A DNA stretch of 64,000 nt from Berkiella sp963803015 (GTDB taxonomy: Bacteria > Pseudomonadota > Gammaproteobacteria > Berkiellales > Berkiellaceae): assembly GCA_963803015.1 (NCBI GenBank), contig CAWDKV010000003.1:124001-188000 (forward strand). The letters run 5' to 3'. Of this stretch, positions 1-8,650 are shown one piece after another. Position 1 is the first letter of the stretch; every line of letters begins with the position of its first letter. The translations under genes and the position numbers were made by a program. The notes under the pieces were generated by a model that did no database searches, was not told the DNA's origin, and saw only the letters and a program-made list of their open reading frames with translations.

Positions 1-579
1 TTAAGCGATCCCTTTGTCGTCGTCGGTCTCTTTGTGGGCGGTCTTTTACCCTATCTTTTTGGCGCCATGGGCATGAAGGCTGTGGGCAGAGCAGGGAGTA
101 AAGTTGTTATCGAAGTACGACGTCAATTCCGTGAAATCAAAGGTATTATGGAAGGCACAGCGAAACCTGAATATGGCCGTGCTGTTGACATGTTGACTAA
201 AAGTGCGATTAAAGAAATGATCATCCCCTCATTGCTGCCTGTGTTAGCACCGGTCGTCTTGTGGACAGTGATTCGAATGGTCTCTGGCATAGAAGCAGCC
301 TTTACAGCGCTTGGTGCGATGTTACTGGGGACGATTGTGACAGGCTTATTCGTTGCGATTGCCATGACTTCTGGTGGTGGTGCTTGGGATAATGCTAAAA
401 AATATATTGAAGATGGTCACCATGGTGGTAAAGGCTCCGATGCGCATAAAGCGGCTGTGACAGGAGATACTGTAGGCGATCCGTATAAAGATACGGCAGG
501 TCCTGCGGTGAATCCAATGATTAAAATCATCAATATTGTTGCATTATTAATGTTAGCGATATTAGCGCATAGTCACTAA
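1..579 (+). CDS. hppA: Membrane-bound proton-translocating pyrophosphatase, C-terminal part
   Basis: This integral membrane enzyme couples pyrophosphate hydrolysis to H+ (or Na+) pumping. Only the last ~192 codons are present; the frame is open from base 1, so the gene starts upstream of the window. Diagnostic family motifs are GGAWDNAKKYIE and, downstream, GSDAHKAAVTGDTVGDP followed by KDTAGPAVNP, which form part of the pyrophosphate/Mg site. Several hydrophobic helices and a final membrane segment ending AHSH are visible. The K+-dependence residue lies outside the visible part, so the subtype cannot be assigned. A strong terminator follows 12 bases after the stop. Confidence 0.92.
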   Translation, partial: LSDPFVVVGLFVGGLLPYLFGAMGMKAVGRAGSKVVIEVRRQFREIKGIMEGTAKPEYGRAVDMLTKSAIKEMIIPSLLPVLAPVVLWTVIRMVSGIEAAFTALGAMLLGTIVTGLFVAIAMTSGGGAWDNAKKYIEDGHHGGKGSDAHKAAVTGDTVGDPYKDTAGPAVNPMIKIINIVALLMLAILAHSH

Positions 580-590
580 TTTTTCTTTTT

Positions 591-629
591 AAAAAAGCCC
601 TATGCAATATTGCATAGGGCTTTTTTTTT
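591..629 (+). terminator. Intrinsic terminator after hppA
   Basis: The sequence is a near-perfect palindrome with arms AAGCCCTATGCA and its complement around a short ATAT centre, followed by nine T. It ends hppA transcription and, being symmetrical with A-rich and T-rich flanks, could work in both directions. Confidence 0.88.
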
Positions 630-724
630 GCCTTGAAAAAATAAAACAGCAAAAAAAAATTTTACCTTAAAATATGGTCTATTGTGAGTATTGGTTATTC
701 ACAGTCATATATGAGGAGAATTTT

Positions 725-940
725 ATGAATAAAGATATAGTGCAAGGTCACTGGCAAGAAATTAAAGGTAAATTAAGACAGCAATGGGGCGATTTAACAG
801 ATAGTGATATTTCTCGTGTCAAAGGAACCAGACAAGAATTAAGAGGATTAATACAACAAAAATATGGATATGAAAAAGATAGAGTAGAAAAAGAAATAGA
901 TACTTTCTTATCAAAAAATGGCTGGAATGAAGAAGAATAA
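725..940 (+). CDS. CsbD family stress protein
   Basis: A 71-residue hydrophilic protein of the CsbD family, which is typically induced by general stress and whose biochemical role is not established. The family pattern is clear: GHWQEIKGKLRQQWGDLTD near the N terminus, and a C-terminal helix ending FLSKNGW. I chose the ATG at 725 because GAGGAGAA lies 5 bases upstream. An in-frame start 51 bases earlier would add residues not found in the family. It stands alone between hppA and an IS element. Confidence 0.87.
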   Translation: MNKDIVQGHWQEIKGKLRQQWGDLTDSDISRVKGTRQELRGLIQQKYGYEKDRVEKEIDTFLSKNGWNEEE

Positions 941-1182
941 ATTCAAAATTTGAGTTTATTTGAAGGCAATTTGTGTTTTGTAATTGAAAAAGCCAAATTG
1001 CCTTATTACTTAAGTGCTAGGTGTTAATTATATTAGTAATAATATCGATATTTTCTCATATGTAATAAGTGCCAGGGTTTATGTGGCGCCGGTTTAATTT
1101 AACCCAAAGGAAAAGTGTAGTGCTCCCCATTTAGACCGGTCCACCTAGTTGTAAATTAACGACTAGTAATAGGACTATCAAT

Positions 1183-1578
1183 ATGACTATATCTAAAGCT
1201 TCTAACATCACCGAAGTTATTTGTTCAACCCAGAGAAGAAGACGTTGGACTCCCTTTGAAAAACAACAAATTGTTCAAGAAACCTACCAACCAGGCGTTT
1301 CAATCTCGTTTGTGGCGCGAAAACATGATATACCTCCAAGCCAACTATTTTATTGGCGAAGAATCTTGGAGAACGGAGCCATGACTGGAATCAAATGTGA
1401 AGAAGAAGTTGTCCCTCAAAGCGAAGTAACAGCACTTAAAAAGTATATTAAGAGACTGGAGCGCACATTAGGTCAAAAGACTTTGGAAAATGAAGTTTTA
1501 CGAGAAGCAGTTAAAATTGGTCGCGAAAAAAAACTTATCTCGCGGCAACCCTTGCCCGGTCTGGAAGATTTGGATTAA
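1183..1578 (+). CDS. IS2-group transposase OrfA (helix-turn-helix)
   Basis: The 131-residue OrfA carries the DNA-binding domain of an IS3-family transposase. It has a helix-turn-helix (RRRWTPFEKQQIVQETYQPG, then VARKHDIPPSQLFYWRR) and a coiled segment (ALKKYIKRLERTLGQKTLE) resembling IS2 InsC. A run of eight A near its 3' end is placed as expected for programmed -1 frameshifting into OrfB, so the active product is probably the OrfAB fusion. Confidence 0.85.
   Translation: MTISKASNITEVICSTQRRRRWTPFEKQQIVQETYQPGVSISFVARKHDIPPSQLFYWRRILENGAMTGIKCEEEVVPQSEVTALKKYIKRLERTLGQKTLENEVLREAVKIGREKKLISRQPLPGLEDLD
1526..1533 (+). other. A8 slippery site for -1 frameshift (OrfA to OrfAB)
   Basis: Eight A in the phase GAA-AAA-AAA lie 45 bases before the OrfA stop. 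The -1 frame is open from here into OrfB with no stop codon, giving a continuous fusion with sequence similar to IS2-type transposases. Frameshifting here is known for the family and inferred for this copy. Confidence 0.7.
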
Positions 1579-1619
1579 GAGTTATTTCTCGAGTCTTACA
1601 AGTAGCTCGTTCACACTTA

Positions 1620-2402
1620 ATGGTGATGGTAAAAGCGATGATAAAACGAGTAACACGATACAATAAGCAGCAGGATAATGAACTACTGCCTTATATACGA
1701 GAAATTATTGACATAAAACCAAGCTATGGTTACAGAAGAGTAACTGCTTTATTGAACCGAAAATTAATGGAAAATAATCAAGAAAAAGTAAATCATAAGC
1801 GAGTTTATCGCATTATGAAGCAACATGGATTACTGCTACCAGTTTATGGAAAAAAGCCCCAGAGAACTCATGATGGCAAAGTTATTACCTTAAAAAGCAA
1901 TACTCGCTGGTGTTCTGATGCTTTTACCATTCAATGCTTTAATGGTGATAGAGTATTCGTGGCTTTTGCCATGGATACCTGTGACAGAGAAGCTTTAAGG
2001 TATGTTGCATCAACCATTGGCATCGATGGCGCAGCTATTCGAGATTTAATGCTAGAAAGCGTTGAATATCGATTTGGAAAAGTATTAAGATTGCCTCATC
2101 AAATTCAATGGCTAAGCGATAATGGTCCTTGTTATGTTTCTCATGAAACAGTAGCCTTTGCAAGAAATCTAGGCTTTGAGGTTTGTACCACACCTTCCTA
2201 CAGCCCTGAAAGCAATGGCATGGCGGAAGCATTTGTGAAAAGCTTTAAGCGGGATTATGTTTGGTTTGGAGACCTTAAAGACGCTATTAGCGTTATGAAG
2301 CAATTACCACAATGGTTTGATGAGTATAACGAGAATGCGCCACATAAAGGTTTAAAAATGATGTCACCTCGGCAGTATTTGAGGGTATCAAGCGGGAATT
2401 AG
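1620..2402 (+). CDS. IS2-group transposase OrfB (DDE integrase core)
   Basis: This is the catalytic half of the IS transposase, with an rve integrase core. Matches to the IS2 InsD pattern include YGYRRVTALLNRK, NHKRVYRIMKQHGLL, the first Asp in RWCSDAF, the second in WLSDNGPCY, and the Glu in SPESNGMAEAFVKSFKRDY, followed by PHKGLKMMSPRQYL. The frame is open upstream to the slippery A-run, so the ATG at 1620 is unlikely to be the main start; translation more likely arrives by frameshift from OrfA. The catalytic triad looks intact. Confidence 0.87.
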   Translation: MVMVKAMIKRVTRYNKQQDNELLPYIREIIDIKPSYGYRRVTALLNRKLMENNQEKVNHKRVYRIMKQHGLLLPVYGKKPQRTHDGKVITLKSNTRWCSDAFTIQCFNGDRVFVAFAMDTCDREALRYVASTIGIDGAAIRDLMLESVEYRFGKVLRLPHQIQWLSDNGPCYVSHETVAFARNLGFEVCTTPSYSPESNGMAEAFVKSFKRDYVWFGDLKDAISVMKQLPQWFDEYNENAPHKGLKMMSPRQYLRVSSGN

Positions 2403-2437
2403 GTGGTTCGGTTTAGCAGGGGCAACTCCAAAAAGAT

Positions 2438-2875
2438 ATGAATGCAATTCAATTATTGTTAGCAGATCATCGTAAAATGAAAAAGCTAGTGAGTAAATTA
2501 TCCAAAACAACGGAACGAGCGATTCAAACCAGAAAAGAATTATTCAAAATTATTAAATACGAAGCCAAGCTGCATGAAAAAATAGAAGAGAAATATTTTT
2601 ATTCTTACTTGAAGGAATACCAACAAAGCCGACCTAATGCTTTTGAACATCATGAGGAAGTAGCTTTAATGGAGCATATGATTATTCAATTAAGTCAAAT
2701 GCCTGTTAACAAAGAAGAGTGGACTGCAAAGTTTACAGTTTTTAAAGAATTGAATGATCATCACATTGAAGAAGAAGAAGATGAAAAATTCCCTCAAGCG
2801 ATAAAATTGCTCTCAAAAGATGTCTTAAATCAAATCGGACAAAAGATGCTAGTTTTTAAAGAAAAACATAAATAA
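2438..2875 (+). CDS. Hemerythrin HHE-domain protein
   Basis: A 145-residue cytoplasmic four-helix protein of the hemerythrin/HHE cation-binding family, which binds a di-iron centre used for O2, NO or redox sensing. Candidate ligands fall where expected: H11 (ADHRKMKKL), H46 and E50 (HEKIEEKYFY), H72 (FEHHEEVALMEH), and H108/H109 with an acidic stretch (LNDHHIEEEEDEKFP). There is no good ribosome site upstream because the IS2-group element ends only about 13 bases before the ATG; the promoter may now come from the element. Confidence 0.87.
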   Translation: MNAIQLLLADHRKMKKLVSKLSKTTERAIQTRKELFKIIKYEAKLHEKIEEKYFYSYLKEYQQSRPNAFEHHEEVALMEHMIIQLSQMPVNKEEWTAKFTVFKELNDHHIEEEEDEKFPQAIKLLSKDVLNQIGQKMLVFKEKHK

Positions 2876-3032
2876 GATGAAATCTAAGTAAGGTTACTTT
2901 TAAAATAATTGATAAAGTTACTGTCTAAAAAACAGACTATACTCAAAGATGACTCTATCTTTCATTTATTTGTAGGTAAACTTAATTAATAGGTCAGCGA
3001 AAATTCAATTTTAAACCTTTAAGGAAAATCAT

Positions 3033-3464
3033 ATGAAACTTCAAAAATTAGCAATGGGAATTATTTGTTCAACCTTGGCTTTAAGCGCGGGCAGTGTTTT
3101 CGCGGACACGCCACCTGACAGTAGCCTCAAAATGTCTCAGATTTTGCAAAAAATTCAGCAAGAAGGATATTCCATTATCAAAAATATTGAATTTGAAGGA
3201 AAAAGATACGAAGCAAAAGTAATTAAGCATGATGGCAGTGATGTTAAACTCGAACTTTCCGAAGGTGGCGATATTATTGCTCCTAAAAATGAAGAACGTA
3301 ACTTCACGATGGTTGAAGCTGTTCAAAAGGTAGAAGCCGCCGGTTATAAAAATATTTATAAAATAAGTGCAAGCAAAGATAAATACGAGATGAAGGGTTA
3401 TGACAAAAACAATAAGAAAGTAAGTCTAGATGTGGATGCTAAGACTGGTAAAATCAAAGAATAA
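3033..3464 (+). CDS. Secreted protein with two PepSY domains
   Basis: The 143-residue protein starts with a signal peptide (MKLQKLAMGI... ending SVFA-D, cleavage near residue 25). Two PepSY-like units follow. The first (about 33-83) begins KMSQILQKIQQEGY; the second (about 91-143) begins FTMVEAVQKVEAAGY and ends LDVDAKTGKIKE. PepSY modules are small extracytoplasmic domains, often thought to modulate protease or metal-related activity. The ribosome site AAGGAAAA precedes the ATG. Its native terminator is interrupted by an IS256-family insertion. Confidence 0.85.
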   Translation: MKLQKLAMGIICSTLALSAGSVFADTPPDSSLKMSQILQKIQQEGYSIIKNIEFEGKRYEAKVIKHDGSDVKLELSEGGDIIAPKNEERNFTMVEAVQKVEAAGYKNIYKISASKDKYEMKGYDKNNKKVSLDVDAKTGKIKE

Positions 3465-3482
3465 CTTATTGATTTCCAAAAT

Positions 3483-3503
3483 GCATCCCACACAAGTGGG
3501 ATG
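3483..3503 (+). terminator. PepSY-gene terminator hairpin, cut by IS256 insertion
   Basis: GCATCCCAC and GTGGGATG form a hairpin with loop ACAA. The U-rich tail that once followed (ATGCATTTTCT) is now 1.5 kb away at 5015, because the IS inserted within the 3' arm and duplicated it. The hairpin survives but without its T-tract. Confidence 0.65.
3495..3503 (+). repeat. Target-site duplication, left copy
   Basis: AGTGGGATG immediately precedes the left end of the IS256-family element and recurs immediately after its right end. A 9-base duplication fits this family. Confidence 0.8.
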
Positions 3504-3540
3504 AGAGTGTTCACTGAACTGTGTCAGTCTGAAGTAAAAA

Positions 3541-3564
3541 AGCCGACGTTTTAAAACGTCGGCT
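3541..3564. terminator. Palindromic terminator inside the IS256 left end
   Basis: A perfect 24-base palindrome with arms AGCCGACGTTTT preceded by AAAAA on the plus strand; read on the minus strand it is followed by T-rich sequence. It could terminate the transposase transcript or insulate the element. Confidence 0.6.
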
Positions 3565-3700
3565 TAATTCTATAAAAAATTCTTAATAAATACCAGAAAT
3601 TATTTACCTTGTCCTTCACTGCGAGAAGCTCTTAGAAATGAAGCAGTTTAAGCCATCGCCACAGTCGCTACGATCTTTCGCGATGACGGGGCCTAGGGGC

Positions 3701-4944
3701 CTATCTGAGAGGCAACTTTAACCTGCCCTCAAAATGGAGATCCATCTGGCCAATCGTTAGCGCCCAATTATGCAATGGCTGCTTCCAGCGTTCTTTGATT
3801 TTCTCGCAGGCACAGTAAATGAGCTTAAATAGAGCATTTTCCGAAGTAAAGGCTCCTTTTGTTTTGGTATATTTGCGAACCTGGCGATGAAATCCTTCAA
3901 TTGGATTTGTCGTGTAAATTATTTTTCGTATGTCTTTGGAATACTTAAAATAATTTGTTAGATTTTCCCAATTTGCGGACCACGATTTAATCACTGATGG
4001 GTATCTTTTACCCCATCTTTCTTCCAGCTCAAGAAAATAGGCTTCGGCTAATTCTTTAGTATCTGCTTGATATACTTTCTTCAAATCTACCATAAATGGT
4101 TTTTGCTCTTTACTAACAACGTATTTGAGTGAATTGCGGATCTGATGAACTATGCATAGTTGTATTTCAGTTCTAGGGAAAATTGTTTGTATTGCTTCTG
4201 GAAAGCCTTTTAAACCATCAATACTGGCTATCAGAATGTCCTTGACTCCTCGAGCTTGCAAATCAGTTAATACTCCTAGCCAAAAATTTGCACCTTCACT
4301 TTCTGATACATAAAACCCTAAGACATCCTTGATTCCCTCTTGATTAATTCCAAGAATGTTGTAAACAGCTTTGGTTTCAACTTTCCCATTTTCACGGGCT
4401 TTAAAAAACATGGCATCTAGAAATATAATGGGGTAAATCGCTTCTAGAGGCCGATTGCGCCATTGGGTAACCATCGGTAGAAGCTTATCCGTAACCGCAC
4501 TTATTGTTGCTGTAGATACTTCAACACCATACATTTCTGATAAATTTGCCGCTATATCTTTATAGCTTGTACCAATGGCAAATAAACCTAATATTTTGTC
4601 ATCAAGTTCATCAGTCAAAATGGTTTGTCGTTTTTTAACTAGCTGAGGTTCAAATGTGCTATTTCTGTCGCGGGGAGTGGTTAGCTCAAATTCTCCTGAA
4701 CCCGATTTAACTATCTTAGTTGTCTTACCGTTTCTTCGGTTAGGGATTTCTGAAGCGGATTCTGCTTCAAGATGGGCGTCCATTTCTCCTTCTAAGGCCG
4801 CTGTCATTACTTCTTTTATTAATGGGGTTAGAACACCGTTCTTTCCATTTAATGGTTTGCCTGCTTTGATATGCTCAAGAATTTTAGCTTTAAATTCGTC
4901 AAGATATCTGATATTGGATTTAAAGTAGCATTTTCTTTTGACAT
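3701..4944 (-). pseudogene. IS256-family transposase, frameshifted near the start
   Basis: The bulk (from the ATG at 4807) is a mutator/IS256-type DDE transposase: LTTPRDRNSTFEPQLVKKRQ, the Asp motif PIIFLDAMFFKARENG, SIDGLKGFPEAI, CIVHQIRNSLKYV, and the Glu motif TTNPIEGFHRQVRKYTKTKG. The start with a proper ribosome site (AAAGGA, ATG at 4944) reads MSKENA and then needs a one-base shift to enter FKSNIRYLDEFKAKIL, which leads without interruption into the main frame. As written, translation from 4944 stops after about 30 codons. An internal start at 4807 would lose about 46 N-terminal residues. It is therefore probably inactive, unless frameshifting rescues it. Confidence 0.75.
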
Positions 4945-5008
4945 GTTCAGTTCCTTTAGATTTTAGTTAATAATCTATCAGAACTGACACAGTTTATCTA
5001 ACACTCCC

Positions 5009-5017
5009 AGTGGGATG
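5009..5017 (+). repeat. Target-site duplication, right copy
   Basis: The second AGTGGGATG lies directly after the right IS256 inverted repeat. Joining it to sequence left of 3495 rebuilds the complete terminator hairpin with its ATTTTCT tail. Confidence 0.8.
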
Positions 5018-5072
5018 CATTTTCTAAAATTTTAAGCGTTTTTTCAATAATACCCGCAATGGTTACTAACTC

Positions 5073-5936
5073 TTACTTTGATACAAAAAAATCAATAAAT
5101 TTTCTGATCTTAGGCTGTAAATATCTGCTTTGTTCGTAATAAAGAAATACGGGTATAGGCGTTTTATGGTATTGCGGTAAGATTTCAATTAATTTTTTAC
5201 TAACGAGTGCTTCTTTTACAATATAATCATGTAATTTCACGATGCCTAACCCTTGAAGAGCACATTCTAGCATAGCCCTACTGTCATTTAACCAAAGTAG
5301 AGGTTCAAGATGTACTTCGGCTTCATTCAATTTTAAAACATTATCTGGTCGTCTCATATTATGCGTGATATAAGCATGTTTGCTTAAATCAGCAGGGCTT
5401 TTGGGTGTGCCTCTCTTTTTTAAATATTCAGATGAGGCGCACAATACATATTGCGTTGTTGCGACCTGACGTTGTATTAAGTGGGGTGGCGCTTGCATGG
5501 AAATACCAAAAATTAAATCAATGCTTTCTTCAGCCAAATCAGGAAAGCGCTCAGCAAGCTCTAATTTGAGACGTAATTTTGGGTTTTGAGCCATAAATTT
5601 TTTTAAATGCGGTAAAATAGTTGTTTTTGCAAAGTAGCGGTTACTCATGACATGCAAGACGCCCCTTGCTTCTTTTTGACTGCCCGCAATCTTCTCTTCT
5701 GCCTCTTGTAGGTCCTCAATCGTTTTTTTGCATTGATAATAATATTCTTGGCCTACTTTGGTGAGAGATAATTGTCGAGTCGTGCGATGGAGGAGATCTG
5801 TTCCTAATACCTTTTCTAAAGAGGAGATTTGTCTACTCACCGCAGCAGTTGAAATGTGTTGTTTTTTACCAGCACGGACGAAACTCATTTCTTCCACAAC
5901 GTTAATAAAAGTGAGAATACAGCTTAATTTATTCAT
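5073..5936 (-). CDS. LysR-type transcriptional regulator
   Basis: The protein has the LysR layout: an N-terminal winged helix-turn-helix (FVRAGKKQHISTAAVSRQISSLEKVLG, about residues 19-45) followed by TRQLSLTKVGQEYY and a periplasmic-binding-like effector domain. I prefer the ATG at 5936, which gives the usual MNKLSCILTF start; 5948 adds four residues. It is divergent from an MFS exporter about 110 bases away. This is the classic arrangement in which the LysR protein controls the neighbouring transporter and itself. Ligand unknown. Confidence 0.87.
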   Translation of the reverse strand: MNKLSCILTFINVVEEMSFVRAGKKQHISTAAVSRQISSLEKVLGTDLLHRTTRQLSLTKVGQEYYYQCKKTIEDLQEAEEKIAGSQKEARGVLHVMSNRYFAKTTILPHLKKFMAQNPKLRLKLELAERFPDLAEESIDLIFGISMQAPPHLIQRQVATTQYVLCASSEYLKKRGTPKSPADLSKHAYITHNMRRPDNVLKLNEAEVHLEPLLWLNDSRAMLECALQGLGIVKLHDYIVKEALVSKKLIEILPQYHKTPIPVFLYYEQSRYLQPKIRKFIDFFVSK

Positions 5937-5948
5937 AAAAAGCACCAT

Positions 5949-5967
5949 TGTTACATTTTGGTTAACA
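5949..5967 (+). promoter_or_regulatory. Candidate LysR-type box in the divergent promoter region
   Basis: TGTTA and TAACA form an inverted repeat with a 9-base spacer and contain the T-N11-A pattern typical of LysR sites. It sits between the regulator and the MFS gene, next to the regulator's start, as expected for an autoregulatory site. Short and AT-rich, so chance is possible. Confidence 0.4.
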
Positions 5968-6049
5968 AATGTTATCTAAATTGTCTATTGTTGGCAACTT
6001 AGTTAATAATTATACTTTCACTATTCTGATCAAACCACAGTAAAGCATC

Positions 6050-7225
6050 ATGTCATCACCATACAAATTGCCCTTTTTGACCTTAATTTTGCTGATTTCT
6101 TTTGCGTCAGTGAACGCGGTGTTATTTACGTCAGCGCTGCCAGATATTGCCGTTTATTTTGGAATAAGCGATGAAACGGCGCAATTTACGCTGTCTTGGT
6201 TTTTAATTGGTTATGCTGGAGGGCAATTGATCTATGGCCCTCTTACCAGCCGATTAGGCAGAAAGCGGGCACTTTATACTGGAATAATATTACAAATTTT
6301 AGCGAGCCTTTTTTGTGTTCTCTCTGGGTTAATCCATGCCTACCCACTTTTAGTGATAAGCCGCTTTTGCTTAGCGCTGGGTTCGGGCGTTGGGCTTAAG
6401 ATGACGTTTACCTTGGTCAATGAGTGTTATGAGGCAAAAATCGCCAGCCAAAAAATCGCTTATTTGATGTTAGCATTTGCGATAACGCCAGGCTTGAGTG
6501 TGGCGATAGGGGGGCTTAGTAATGCTTATTTTGGCTGGATGAGTTGTTTTATCCTCGGAGCATTTTATGGCTTTATTTTGCTGTTGCTTTGCTTAAAATT
6601 ACCGAAAATGGATACAAAATTAGAGCATGATGCTTTTCGGCTCTCTCATTTACAAAAAGCATATGTGGCGCAATTTAGCAATAGATCTTTAGTGGTAGGT
6701 GGGTTATTGATGGGGAGTGCCACTAGCTTTGTTTATGTATTCGCAGCCTTAGCCCCTTTTATGGCCATGAATATCTTGGGATTAAGCAGTGAACAATACG
6801 GGTTTGCCAATATATTACCGTCATTGGGTTTAATAATAGGCTCATTACTCTCTGCGCAATTAATCAAGAAATATACACTTCATTTGTTAATTAAATGTGG
6901 CATCATTATTGCCACCCTTGGCGCTATTATCATGACATTTGCCATTTTAATATCTTATTCAGTGCAGTGGTCTTTGTTTTTGCCGATGGGGATTATTTAT
7001 ATTGGTTTATCGATGATTTTGGCGAATACCTCTACTTTAGCGATGAGTCATGTCAGTGATAAGGCCCATGGATCTGCGGTCATGAATTTTATCAATATGG
7101 GATTGGCGACAGTCATCGTTTTAGGATTGAGTGCGCTGAACATAAAAATGTTGATATTACCCGTAATAAATCTCATTTTATGCGTCCTCATGGTGCCACT
7201 CTATTGTTTTTTAACAAAAAAATAA
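6050..7225 (+). CDS. MFS drug/metabolite exporter, Bcr/CflA type
   Basis: A 391-residue major facilitator protein with about 12 hydrophobic helices. The DHA1/Bcr-CflA signature is visible: LPDIAVYFGISDETAQFTLS, then GYAGGQLIYGPLTSRLGRKR (motif A between helices 2 and 3) and SRFCLALGSGVG (helix 4). It probably exports a small toxic compound across the inner membrane in exchange for protons. The divergent LysR gene is the likely regulator. Substrate cannot be told from sequence. Confidence 0.85.
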   Translation: MSSPYKLPFLTLILLISFASVNAVLFTSALPDIAVYFGISDETAQFTLSWFLIGYAGGQLIYGPLTSRLGRKRALYTGIILQILASLFCVLSGLIHAYPLLVISRFCLALGSGVGLKMTFTLVNECYEAKIASQKIAYLMLAFAITPGLSVAIGGLSNAYFGWMSCFILGAFYGFILLLLCLKLPKMDTKLEHDAFRLSHLQKAYVAQFSNRSLVVGGLLMGSATSFVYVFAALAPFMAMNILGLSSEQYGFANILPSLGLIIGSLLSAQLIKKYTLHLLIKCGIIIATLGAIIMTFAILISYSVQWSLFLPMGIIYIGLSMILANTSTLAMSHVSDKAHGSAVMNFINMGLATVIVLGLSALNIKMLILPVINLILCVLMVPLYCFLTKK

Positions 7226-7257
7226 CAGTTTTATTCATTTTTCCTTGATTTTTACCC

Positions 7258-7287
7258 TTGAAAAGCATTACCTTGTTTTTTTATACA
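7258..7287 (+). promoter_or_regulatory. Candidate sigma-70 promoter of the 7311 gene
   Basis: TTGAAA and TATACA are separated by 18 bases, and the likely transcription start lies about 15 bases before the ribosome site ACGAGG. Good match to consensus, placed correctly for the gene starting at 7311. Confidence 0.55.
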
Positions 7288-7310
7288 GTAGTCTACTTTA
7301 CGAGGTTTTT

Positions 7311-8624
7311 ATGCTTTCTGCTTCCCCCAAAAGATCAACCGCATCCCAAGATACTTCCCTACCAAATGGCGCATATACACAAAACCAAGTACGTCAATTG
7401 TTGGAAGTAGTAAGTTATGGCGATTTTATCGGTTTTCAAGCTCCTGAAGTTTTTTTAAAAGGGGCAGGGGATGGGCTCACTATTTTGGAGAGGATGGTAT
7501 CTCTCATTTTGGATAAAGAACCAACAGCAGCTTATGATCGCACTTCTTACATTGCACGGATTAAAGCGGCTATAGCGGAACGTGATGCAACACTCCCTAA
7601 ATTCGTAAAGCTTCTTGAGGCTAAGAAAGAGACACTCAAAGAGTTAATACAAAGTGGCGTGCCAGAAGAAGAGATGGTAGATCTACAAAAAGAAATAAAC
7701 AACTTGAAACTGTCAACCACTGAAATTGAAGGGTATGATTGGGCAGTGATATGTAAACTTGCGATGCAAAAGGGAAGAATATTAGGTGATTCATTGGCAG
7801 CCAATGTTGCAAGAAGAATTTTTTTAGAGGAAATAAAAGACTTATATCCCTCTTTTCAAAGGAACGACGAATTCAAGCCTGCCAAGAGAGGTGAAGAGTC
7901 TGCCGTGAAGTTTAATGAAAAATTTGTGCGTCCCTTAGTTAAAAAATTTATTGGGCAATTGTTGGCATGTGGAGATAGTGCAGCAGCAGAGATTATTCAT
8001 AATTATCTTCATTTAGCTTTTCGTTTGTTAACTGAAAATACGATAAGTGAAATCAATGTGGCCATGACCTTTGCGCCAGGGTTATTTGAAGGAGTAGGTG
8101 TTTTTCAAAAAATAAAAGAATTGATCCCTCTTGAAGAACCGGATAAAACGAAAACCTTATATCGCTTTTTGCAAGTTATCCTGACAAGTGTCATCGGGGA
8201 TATTACTTTTAGAACACAGTTTAACCAAGAATCCTATCTTAATCTAAGACAGTCAAGATTTGCGGCGGAATTTGAAAAGGCAGAAGAGCAAAAAGCGATA
8301 CTGCGGGCTTCGGGGAATAGAAATAGTATTGCCTCATTGTCGGGTAAATTAGCCAATTTCAGTCTTTTGCCACCAAGCGAACCTCAAACCAAAGCACCCC
8401 TCATCTTTATGGAATCAGCGCTTACCCCTTTTACATTAGCTGCCTCAACTGCCTCAGTTACACCAGTTACACCAGTTACTCCAGTTACTCCAGCTGCTCC
8501 AGCTGCTCCAGCTGCCTCAGCTACACCAGTTACTCCAGCTACAGGCCCTTCAACAGTGTCTTTTGCTGATTCAGTAAGTGCACCTTCAAATAGTAATGGA
8601 AAAAAGAATGGCCGAAAGGGTTGA
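7311..8624 (+). CDS. Effector-like protein, paralog of the 12128 gene
   Basis: 437 residues, no signal peptide, no confident family. The N-terminal two thirds are helical and charged; a long coiled region (about 90-150) precedes YDWAVICKLAMQKGRIL. A later segment, AEIIHNYLHLAFRLL...INVAMTFAPGLFEGVGVF, weakly recalls the last helices of RhoGAP domains (N-L-A-x-x-F-x-P-x-L), but I find no arginine finger. The C terminus is a Pro/Ala/Thr/Val repeat tail. The same modules in the same order occur in the gene at 12128, so the two are paralogs. Start chosen at 7311 for its ribosome site ACGAGG; an upstream in-frame TTG at 7245 has no support. Secretion as a host effector is inference. Confidence 0.7.
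   Translation: MLSASPKRSTASQDTSLPNGAYTQNQVRQLLEVVSYGDFIGFQAPEVFLKGAGDGLTILERMVSLILDKEPTAAYDRTSYIARIKAAIAERDATLPKFVKLLEAKKETLKELIQSGVPEEEMVDLQKEINNLKLSTTEIEGYDWAVICKLAMQKGRILGDSLAANVARRIFLEEIKDLYPSFQRNDEFKPAKRGEESAVKFNEKFVRPLVKKFIGQLLACGDSAAAEIIHNYLHLAFRLLTENTISEINVAMTFAPGLFEGVGVFQKIKELIPLEEPDKTKTLYRFLQVILTSVIGDITFRTQFNQESYLNLRQSRFAAEFEKAEEQKAILRASGNRNSIASLSGKLANFSLLPPSEPQTKAPLIFMESALTPFTLAASTASVTPVTPVTPVTPAAPAAPAASATPVTPATGPSTVSFADSVSAPSNSNGKKNGRKG
8441..8543 (+). repeat. Short tandem codon repeats (VTP/AAP units)
   Basis: Nine-base units of the type CCAGTTACT and CCAGCTGCT are repeated in tandem, encoding V-T-P and A-A-P triplets in the disordered tail of the effector-like protein. Such repeats can change copy number by slippage without breaking the frame. 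Confidence 0.7.
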
Positions 8625-8650
8625 GAGAGGCTTTAAGTATAACCTGGGCC

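Larger units (their letters stand above)
1121..2424 (+). mobile_element. IS3-family insertion sequence, IS2 group
   Basis: About 1.3 kb with two overlapping-phase transposase frames and imperfect terminal inverted repeats. The left end reads TGCTCCCC...ACCGGTCCACCTAGTT and the right end, read inward, TGCCCC...ACCGAACCACCTAATT. I see no convincing target-site duplication, so the exact ends are uncertain by a few bases and the insertion may be old. The right end lies 13 bases before the hemerythrin gene start, so the element probably replaced that gene's native upstream region. Confidence 0.75.
3504..5008 (-). mobile_element. IS256-family insertion sequence
   Basis: About 1.5 kb bounded by imperfect inverted repeats: GAGTGTT...AACTGTGTCAGT at the left and the same motif, inverted, at the right. 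It is flanked by 9-base direct repeats AGTGGGATG. It carries one transposase gene on the minus strand. About 190 bases between the left end and the transposase stop hold a palindromic terminator and a GC-richer patch (TCGCGATGACGGGGCC) that looks like a fragment of another dispersed repeat. The transposase reading frame is broken near its start. Confidence 0.85.
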
